Shown one piece after another: positions 58,299 through 64,000 of a stretch of 64,000 nt of DNA. Below the pieces are notes generated by a model that searched no databases, was not told the origin of the DNA, and saw only the letters and a list, made by a program, of their open reading frames with translations. The stretch's first letter is position 1. Every line of letters starts with the position of its first letter. The DNA is from Sphingobacterium sp. GVS05A (GTDB taxonomy: Bacteria > Bacteroidota > Bacteroidia > Sphingobacteriales > Sphingobacteriaceae), in contig NZ_JAHXYR010000009.1 in assembly GCF_019969845.1 (NCBI RefSeq), forward strand, positions 248,001-312,000. The letters run 5' to 3'. Position numbers and translations under genes: made by a program.

Positions 58299-59936
58299 AT
58301 GTCTAAAGGATTTTTTACAGTTCCTGTTCCTGCAAATGAACCGGTGTATACTTACGCTGTCGGAACGAAAGAACGTAAGTTGTTGAAAGCAGCAATTGAT
58401 GAAGCACGTTCGAAACAAATCGATATCCCAATGTATATTGGTGGTAAAGAAATAACTACTTCTAAAAAAGTAAACCTAGCTCCTCCACATGACCACCAAC
58501 ATATTTTAGGTCAATACAATCAAGGCGAGAAATCTCATGTAACAGATGCAATCAATGCTGCTTTGGCGGCTAAAAAGGATTGGGAGAATCTAGCATGGGA
58601 AGATCGTGCCGCGATATTCTTGAAAGCAGCTGAATTGATTTCAGGGAAATACCGTTATGAGTTAAATGCTGCGACAATGTTGGGTCAATCGAAGAACCCA
58701 TATCAAGCGGAAATTGACTCGGCTTGTGAGATCATAGATTTCTTGCGTTTCAACGTGCAATATATGAGCGAAATCTATAAGCAACAACCTCCTGTATCTG
58801 GAAAAGGTGTATGGAACCGCGTAGAACAACGTCCTCTAGAAGGCTTTGTGTTTGCATTGACGCCGTTCAATTTTACAGCTATTGCAGGTAACTTACCTTC
58901 ATGTGTTGCTATGATGGGAAATGTTGTTGTATGGAAACCATCTAATACGCAGATCTACTCAGCAAACGTACTGATGAAAATCTTCCGTGAAGCTGGACTT
59001 CCGGATGGTGTTATCAATTTAGTGTATGTTTCGGGACCAGATGCTGGTGATGTGATTTTCCAACACCCTGATTTTGCTGGTATTCACTTTACTGGTTCAA
59101 CAGGTGTATTCCAAGATATCTGGAAAACTATCGGTGATAATATCCACCGTTATAAAACTTATCCACGTATCGTCGGTGAGACAGGTGGTAAAGATTTTAT
59201 TGTTGTACACCCTTCAGCTGATCTAAAAGCTGCAAATACAGCTTTGGTTCGTGGAGCATTTGAATACCAAGGTCAAAAATGTTCAGCAGCCTCACGTGCA
59301 TATATTCCTAAATCATTGTGGCCAGCATTGAAGGAGTCTATGACAACAGATGTGAAGTCATTTACAATCGGTGGAACTGAGGATTTTACAAATTTTTTCA
59401 ATGCAGTTATCGACGAGAAATCATTTGATAAATTAGCGAAATACATCGACCGTGCGAAAGAATCCAATGAGGCAGAGATCGTAGTTGGTGGTACTTATGA
59501 TAAGTCTAAAGGCTATTTCATTCACCCAACGATTATTGAAGCTTCAAAGCCAGATTACGAAACAATGGTTGAAGAATTGTTCGGCCCAGTATTGACCGTA
59601 TACGTTTATGAAGATGCTAAGTTCGAAGAAACATTAGATATCGTTGATACAACTTCGATCTATGCATTGACTGGTTCAATTATCGCACAAGACCGCTATG
59701 CCATTAATTTAGCTACAGATAAATTGAGACATGCTGCGGGTAACTTCTATGTGAATGATAAATGTACTGGTGCTGTGGTGGGTCAACAACCATTTGGTGG
59801 TTCGAGAGGTTCAGGTACAAACGACAAAGCTGGATCTATGATCAACTTGTTGCGTTGGGTATCTCCACGTACAATCAAAGAAACCTTCAATCCGGATACG
59901 GATTACAGATATCCTTTCTTAGAAAAAGGCGAATAA
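58299..59936 (+). CDS. pruA: 1-pyrroline-5-carboxylate dehydrogenase
   Basis: 545 residues, an aldehyde dehydrogenase of the P5CDH type. NAD-binding LTPFNFTAIAGNLPSCVAM and FTGSTGVFQDI, the general base Glu294 in VGETGGKDFIVV and the nucleophile Cys328 in FEYQGQKCSAASRA. It turns glutamate semialdehyde into glutamate, the second step of proline breakdown and part of arginine/ornithine breakdown. The partner proline dehydrogenase is not in the window. It is a single gene. Confidence 0.95.
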   Translation: MSKGFFTVPVPANEPVYTYAVGTKERKLLKAAIDEARSKQIDIPMYIGGKEITTSKKVNLAPPHDHQHILGQYNQGEKSHVTDAINAALAAKKDWENLAWEDRAAIFLKAAELISGKYRYELNAATMLGQSKNPYQAEIDSACEIIDFLRFNVQYMSEIYKQQPPVSGKGVWNRVEQRPLEGFVFALTPFNFTAIAGNLPSCVAMMGNVVVWKPSNTQIYSANVLMKIFREAGLPDGVINLVYVSGPDAGDVIFQHPDFAGIHFTGSTGVFQDIWKTIGDNIHRYKTYPRIVGETGGKDFIVVHPSADLKAANTALVRGAFEYQGQKCSAASRAYIPKSLWPALKESMTTDVKSFTIGGTEDFTNFFNAVIDEKSFDKLAKYIDRAKESNEAEIVVGGTYDKSKGYFIHPTIIEASKPDYETMVEELFGPVLTVYVYEDAKFEETLDIVDTTSIYALTGSIIAQDRYAINLATDKLRHAAGNFYVNDKCTGAVVGQQPFGGSRGSGTNDKAGSMINLLRWVSPRTIKETFNPDTDYRYPFLEKGE

Positions 59937-60021
59937 AATAAATCGAATTATCTCCTGCACGGACGGTAGCCATAGCTTGGTTGCAAGCTCTATCGACGAT
60001 AACGGATACATTCAACATAAT

Positions 60022-60052
60022 AAAGGCACTCCGCTATGTGGAGTGCCTTTGT
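60022..60052. terminator. Terminator between pruA and the metallophosphoesterase gene
   Basis: AAAGGCACTCC pairs perfectly with GGAGTGCCTTT around a seven-base loop, with T-rich sequence beyond. It serves both convergent genes; the stop codon of the phosphoesterase touches its end. Confidence 0.9.
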
Positions 60053-61233
60053 TATTTTTTAAACTGTCCGAGTTCGGTTCCATCGTCTCGGATCATTCGA
60101 ATAGCCAATGATTTGGCAGATCCCGAAATATCGATAATGGTCCTTTTTCCAGCTTTTGGACCACCGCCTATAAATACAGGATAATTGTGATCCTTATCTG
60201 CTGGATAGTATCCATATTGATGCGTATGGCCAGAGACCATCGCATCTATTTTATATTTCTGAAACAAAGGATGGAAGCATTCCCGGTTATGCAATGTGCC
60301 ATGCCATTCATCTGAATGGAATATAGGGATATGGCTGATAACCACCGTATGTTGGGCCGATTTTCTTTCTTTAGATTGTAATACAGTTTCCAGCCACTTT
60401 GCCTGTTCTTTTCTGTAATTGTCGTAATCTACGGTACCAGCATACACTTCATGGCTGTCGGGTTTATCCTCACCGCTGTCCAGCATAATCCAAAAAATAG
60501 GTCCCCTTTTGAAAGCTTGGTAATATTTATTGTTGGGATAACCGAAATACCTTTTGAAATTGCGGGCAAAGGAGCCTCTCGTTTCATGGTTCCCACGGTT
60601 CATAATGAAAGGTTTACCTGTCGCAATGAATTCGATAGGCTTCAATAATTTTTCTGTAATGTCTTCCTGATTGCTCACATAATGAAAAGAGTCTCCATTC
60701 AGGACAAAGAAATCATAGATTGAGGTGTCTTGATTGGGGACAAGATCACGATAGCTACTTTTTTCTTCATGGACATCATTATAGACCAGGCAACGAATTT
60801 CTTCTTGATTGTTTTTCGCCAGCTTGGCCTCAAAGATTGGCGTTTCGATTTCTTGCGCATAGACAATCTTATAGGGATCGAATTTTTGAATTTCTTTTGC
60901 CTTGATGCGATAGCGGAATGATCGGGGAGCCTCTTCGACAGTAAAATGAAAGAAATCTGTATTTGCATTAATCATACCATCTTCGGATTGATGGATTGTT
61001 TGCTGTACATTACCTGCATTGTCAAGGATTTCCAACCAAGCTAGAGCAGGTTTGCTCAAGATCGTAAAGATGCTGATGCCTTTCTCTGTCTGGTTTTGTA
61101 AGTAAGCAGGTACTATAAAACTAAAATCTCCTTCGAGATTTTCTGTTTCTGTTTCTTTAGCGACGCTGATATTGGGCAATGTAATTCCTGCCAGCGCTAG
61201 CGCTTCTAAAAATCTTCTTCTATTAAAATTCAT
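60052..61233 (-). CDS. Exported metallophosphoesterase (calcineurin-like)
   Basis: 393 residues. A twin-arginine-like start (MNFNRRRFLEALAL) suggests export. After an N-terminal beta domain the phosphoesterase domain begins near residue 148: NDVHE (Asp153, His155), FVLNGDSFH (Gly180-Asp181), NRGNHE (Asn215, His216), VVISHIPIF and SGHTHQYGY. It should hydrolyse a phosphomonoester or phosphodiester outside the cytoplasm; the substrate is unknown. It lies 6 bases after the EEP-family gene; the two phosphoesterases of different folds form one transcript. Confidence 0.92.
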   Translation of the reverse strand: MNFNRRRFLEALALAGITLPNISVAKETETENLEGDFSFIVPAYLQNQTEKGISIFTILSKPALAWLEILDNAGNVQQTIHQSEDGMINANTDFFHFTVEEAPRSFRYRIKAKEIQKFDPYKIVYAQEIETPIFEAKLAKNNQEEIRCLVYNDVHEEKSSYRDLVPNQDTSIYDFFVLNGDSFHYVSNQEDITEKLLKPIEFIATGKPFIMNRGNHETRGSFARNFKRYFGYPNNKYYQAFKRGPIFWIMLDSGEDKPDSHEVYAGTVDYDNYRKEQAKWLETVLQSKERKSAQHTVVISHIPIFHSDEWHGTLHNRECFHPLFQKYKIDAMVSGHTHQYGYYPADKDHNYPVFIGGGPKAGKRTIIDISGSAKSLAIRMIRDDGTELGQFKK

Positions 61234-61239
61234 AATGGG

Positions 61240-62007
61240 TTATTTAATTTCGATTTCAACATATAATGGCCGATGGTCGCTCGCATATTTCTCTTCAAGG
61301 ACACGGTGGTTGAAGAATTTTGGATGTGATGACGTATTGACCATAATATAGTCTATTTCGGTATTAGGCTTATCTTGTGGAAAGGTTAATCCATTTTGAC
61401 TCGTCGTTTTTGTGAATATTTTGCCAAGTTCTACGATTGCAGGATCAGTGGGTTCGGAGTTTAAATCGCCGACCAGAATCGTCGGTAGCTTTTCATTTTT
61501 GAAACGGGATGTAATGAACTTAGCCTGTGCGATTTTGTTTTTGTCTTTTAGATCCAAGTGAGTGTTCGCAAATAAGATCTTCCTATTGTTGATACGCACT
61601 TCAACAATGGATAAGCTTCGACGTTCGCTTTCGACGGGGGAAGGTAGAAAATGTTTTTCTGCACGTTCTATTGGATGTTTCGATAATATTGCTGTGCCAT
61701 ATTCACCTTTTTCAAGGTCTATTCCTTTGGAGAAAATGTAGTGCATTCCTGTTAGCTCAGCTAATCTTTTGGCTTGATCCTCGTTGTGGGAGCGCCCTAG
61801 GTTGACATCAATTTCTTGCAATCCTACAAGGTCCGCATTACTGTTTTTAATAATTTGAGCGATGGTATCGAGATTGACAACAGATTCCTTTTCTGAGGGT
61901 GGATTCCCATGATGAATATTGAAGGAAAGTACGCGGATTTTTTGTGCACTTAGATGGAATACTGATCCAAAAAGGATCAAAAGAAATGCAATTAGCTTAT
62001 GGTTCAT
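61240..62007 (-). CDS. Exported endonuclease/exonuclease/phosphatase family protein
   Basis: 255 residues. A signal peptide (FLLILFGSVFHLSAQ) precedes an EEP domain with SFNIHHG, VGLQEIDVNLGRS (catalytic Glu), NTHLDLKD, VGDLNSEPTDP, EIDYIMV and the terminal SDHRPLYVEI. Members cleave phosphodiesters such as nucleic acid, or phospholipid head groups (sphingomyelinase-like). It is cotranscribed with the metallophosphoesterase. An envelope phospholipid or sphingolipid substrate is attractive in this group of bacteria, but unproven. Confidence 0.92.
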   Translation of the reverse strand: MNHKLIAFLLILFGSVFHLSAQKIRVLSFNIHHGNPPSEKESVVNLDTIAQIIKNSNADLVGLQEIDVNLGRSHNEDQAKRLAELTGMHYIFSKGIDLEKGEYGTAILSKHPIERAEKHFLPSPVESERRSLSIVEVRINNRKILFANTHLDLKDKNKIAQAKFITSRFKNEKLPTILVGDLNSEPTDPAIVELGKIFTKTTSQNGLTFPQDKPNTEIDYIMVNTSSHPKFFNHRVLEEKYASDHRPLYVEIEIK

Positions 62008-62152
62008 TTTTCAAAGTTAAGTTTAGAATGAAGTCAGCGATTTATGTTCGCTCCGCTAAAAATACTAAAATCATAGCGTACAAACTCAAAACTTTGGACA
62101 TGTAACAAAATAATCATTTAAACTTAATGGAGGTTTTGTGAGGGGAGGGAGC

Positions 62153-62183
62153 AAAAAAATAGCCATCCCAAAAAGGATGGCTA
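62153..62183 (-). terminator. Terminator of recA
   Basis: On the minus strand GTAGCCATCC with GGATGGCTAT around a short loop, followed by T-run (A-run 62153-62159 on the plus strand), just after the recA stop. Confidence 0.9.
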
Positions 62184-62210
62184 CCTACATTATACTAATT
62201 TTTACAGCAA

Positions 62211-63236
62211 CTAGTCTTTATTTTCCTCTACATGAAGCATTGGATCTTCTCCTGTTACTTCAGTACGGATTTTTGCCTCAAGTTCATCCATTAGATCTGG
62301 ATTGTCAAACAATAGGGCTTTTACAGCATCTCTACCTTGTCCTAATTTGGTTTCACCATAGCTAAACCATGAACCCGCTTTTTTGATGATGCCATATTCA
62401 ACACCTAAGTCAATGATTTCACCGACTTTTGAGATACCTTCACCAAAGATGATATCAAACTCCGCAATACGGAAAGGAGGTGCTACTTTATTTTTTACAA
62501 TTTTAACTTTTACACGGTTACCAGATACCTCGTCAGAATCTTTAATCTGTGATGTACGACGGATATCCAAACGTACAGAAGCATAGAACTTCAATGCGTT
62601 ACCACCAGTTGTTGTTTCTGGGTTACCGAACATCACACCAATTTTTTCACGTAATTGGTTGATGAAAATACAACAACAGTTTGTTTTGGAAATTGTTCCG
62701 GTCAATTTACGTAATGCTTGAGACATTAAACGGGCTTGAAGACCCATTTTTGAATCACCCATTTCACCTTCAATCTCACCTTTAGGTACTAATGCAGCTA
62801 CAGAGTCAATTACAATAACATCAATGGCACCTGAGCGAATTAAATTGTCCGCAATTTCTAAACCTTGTTCACCATTATCTGGCTGAGAAATTAATAAGTT
62901 CTCAACATCAACACCTAGCTTTTGTGCATAATATTTATCAAAAGCGTGTTCCGCATCAATAATTGCTGCAATACCGCCTTTTTTCTGTGCTTCAGCAACA
63001 ATGTGTGTTGCTAATGTCGTTTTACCCGAAGATTCAGGTCCATATATTTCAATGATACGCCCTTTTGGAACACCGCCAATTCCTAAAGCAATATCCAGAC
63101 CTAAGGATCCTGTAGAAATCGCCTCGATAGGCTCAACAGCTGTATCTCCTAATTTCATAATCGAACCTTTTCCAAAGTTCTTTTCCAATTTATCTAACGT
63201 CAGCTGTAACGCTTTTAATTTATCTGTGTTGCTCAT
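62211..63236 (-). CDS. recA: Recombinase RecA
   Basis: 341 residues. Walker A GPESSGKTT at 66-74, Walker B IDVIVIDSVAAL, loop L1 EGEMGDSKMGLQARLMSQAL and loop L2 FGNPETTTGGNALKFY. The enzyme forms filaments on single-stranded DNA, drives strand exchange and triggers LexA-type cleavage where present. The C-terminal tail is acidic (EEN.D), as usual. A single gene; I see no clear SOS box upstream. Confidence 0.99.
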   Translation of the reverse strand: MSNTDKLKALQLTLDKLEKNFGKGSIMKLGDTAVEPIEAISTGSLGLDIALGIGGVPKGRIIEIYGPESSGKTTLATHIVAEAQKKGGIAAIIDAEHAFDKYYAQKLGVDVENLLISQPDNGEQGLEIADNLIRSGAIDVIVIDSVAALVPKGEIEGEMGDSKMGLQARLMSQALRKLTGTISKTNCCCIFINQLREKIGVMFGNPETTTGGNALKFYASVRLDIRRTSQIKDSDEVSGNRVKVKIVKNKVAPPFRIAEFDIIFGEGISKVGEIIDLGVEYGIIKKAGSWFSYGETKLGQGRDAVKALLFDNPDLMDELEAKIRTEVTGEDPMLHVEENKD

Positions 63237-63303
63237 ATTTTTAGTATATATTTATCAAAATTAAAAATAAAAAATAATAAACCAAATGTTTTCACTAAAA
63301 AAA

Positions 63304-63981
63304 TTAGTTTTTTATTTCTATTGTGCTTTGAGCACTCTTTATGTGATGGGTTTTCTCAAAGTATTTACACATGTAGGTAATCGGGCATTTTTCGCAAAGC
63401 GGTTTTCGGGCCAGACAAATATATCGTCCATGCAGGATCAACCAATGGTGCGCAACGGCAATGGTCTCTTTCGGGAGATTTTTGACTAATTGTTTCTCTA
63501 CCGCCAATGGGGTTGTTGCTCGGTAGGTTAAACCAAGCCGGTTAGCCACACGGAATACATGTGTATCGACAGCCATTGCAGGGTTATGATATACCACAGA
63601 AGAAATGACATTGGCCGTTTTTCTACCAACGCCTGGGAGTTTAACCAAATCCTCAATCTGCTCAGGCACGATATTGTTAAATTTTTCAATAAGCATTTGT
63701 GCCATTCCTACCAGATGCTTGGCTTTGTTATTTGGATAGCTTACCGAGCGGATATAAGTAAATACTTCATCGACGCTTGAAGCGGCTAAAGTATGTGCGT
63801 CCGGGTAACGTTCAAATAGCTTTGGCGTTACCTGATTAATTCTCTTGTCTGTGCATTGGGCAGACAGAATAACCGCCACGAGTAATTCATAAGGATTACT
63901 ATAGTTGAGCTCTGTTTGCGCATCGGGATTATTTTTGGTAAAATATTCCACAAAAGCCTTGTATCGTTCTTGTTTTAACAT
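63304..63981 (-). CDS. nth: Endonuclease III, base-excision DNA glycosylase
   Basis: 225 residues from the ATG at 63981; an in-frame ATG at 63999 at the window edge would add six residues. The helix-hairpin-helix KLPGVGRKTANVI has the catalytic Lys121, and Asp139 is in AVDTHVFRV. Cys189, Cys196, Cys199 and Cys205 hold the 4Fe-4S cluster with the standard C-x6-C-x2-C-x5-C spacing. The enzyme removes oxidised pyrimidines and cuts the backbone at abasic sites. Upstream of recA on the same strand, separated by 67 bases. Confidence 0.97.
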   Translation of the reverse strand: MLKQERYKAFVEYFTKNNPDAQTELNYSNPYELLVAVILSAQCTDKRINQVTPKLFERYPDAHTLAASSVDEVFTYIRSVSYPNNKAKHLVGMAQMLIEKFNNIVPEQIEDLVKLPGVGRKTANVISSVVYHNPAMAVDTHVFRVANRLGLTYRATTPLAVEKQLVKNLPKETIAVAHHWLILHGRYICLARKPLCEKCPITYMCKYFEKTHHIKSAQSTIEIKN

Positions 63982-64000
63982 CACTCCAAAACTACCCAAA

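Noticed and set aside
1..64000. tRNA or rRNA genes
   Set aside because: No cloverleaf-like or rRNA-like sequence was noticed in the intergenic regions; a covariance-model scan would be decisive.

Overview
This window reads as chromosome of a member of the Bacteroidota, most likely a Sphingobacterium-like Sphingobacteriaceae. This is inferred from gene content and sequence style and was not tested by a search. The pointers are a SusC/SusD outer-membrane pair with glycan-cleaving enzymes, A-rich start regions with little Shine-Dalgarno sequence, promoters of the TTG-N19-TAnnTTTG type, an arginine pathway that uses the N-acyl-ornithine carbamoyltransferase (ArgF') type, a SdhCAB operon with one fused cytochrome b subunit, and zinc-free forms of several ribosomal proteins.

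Layout. (1) 1-7.1 kb: the end of a polysaccharide utilisation locus, with a truncated susC, susD, a DUF2264 protein, a 93-bp tandem repeat, a GH88 unsaturated glucuronyl hydrolase and a second DUF2264 protein. The target is probably a uronate-containing glycan. (2) 7.1-13.4 kb: accessory stretch with a small secreted protein, gene-poor DNA holding relics and short repeats, a TPR histidine kinase with its LuxR-type response regulator, a small lipoprotein, a WYL regulator and a DinB-family protein. (3) 13.6-28.8 kb: the S10-spc-alpha ribosomal protein cluster from rplC to rplQ with secY, map, infA, rpmJ and rpoA. It starts at rplC, without rpsJ. It has three good promoters, an internal terminator-like hairpin and several structured intergenic leaders. 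(4) 28.9-34.4 kb: arginine/proline cluster argD-argF'-argB-proC-argE, facing an Lrp/AsnC regulator across a shared terminator. (5) 34.7-47.1 kb: mixed housekeeping and envelope genes, including a kinase-like unknown protein, ruvC, two LPG-synthase-type membrane proteins, a GT2 glycosyltransferase, plsC, DUF2089, an alpha/beta hydrolase, an SDR, gmd and a coiled-coil membrane protein. A MITE-like element lies at 41.75-41.94 kb. (6) 47.1-54.8 kb: a decayed coding segment, a giant NtrY-like histidine kinase and sdhCAB. (7) 54.9-64 kb: outer-membrane barrel protein, csaA, tadA, Mn-type sod, msrA, pruA, a metallophosphoesterase with an EEP-family nuclease/phosphatase, recA and nth.

How the genes work together. 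SusC/SusD import glycan pieces, and GH88 plus the DUF2264 enzymes remove uronic acids. The ribosomal cluster couples ribosome, Sec translocon and RNA polymerase alpha synthesis. ArgD/F'/B/E make ornithine and citrulline through N-acylated intermediates, while ProC and PruA connect the same pool to proline and glutamate. SdhCAB feeds menaquinone.

The points most worth following up are the kinase-like protein at 34.8 kb, the valine at the substrate-discriminating position of ArgF' and the hairpin just before its start codon, the segmented ribosomal cluster with new leader candidates, the 93-bp tandem repeat in front of the GH88 gene, and the decayed reading frames near 7.2, 8.0 and 47.2 kb. No tRNA, rRNA, CRISPR array or intact insertion sequence was seen.
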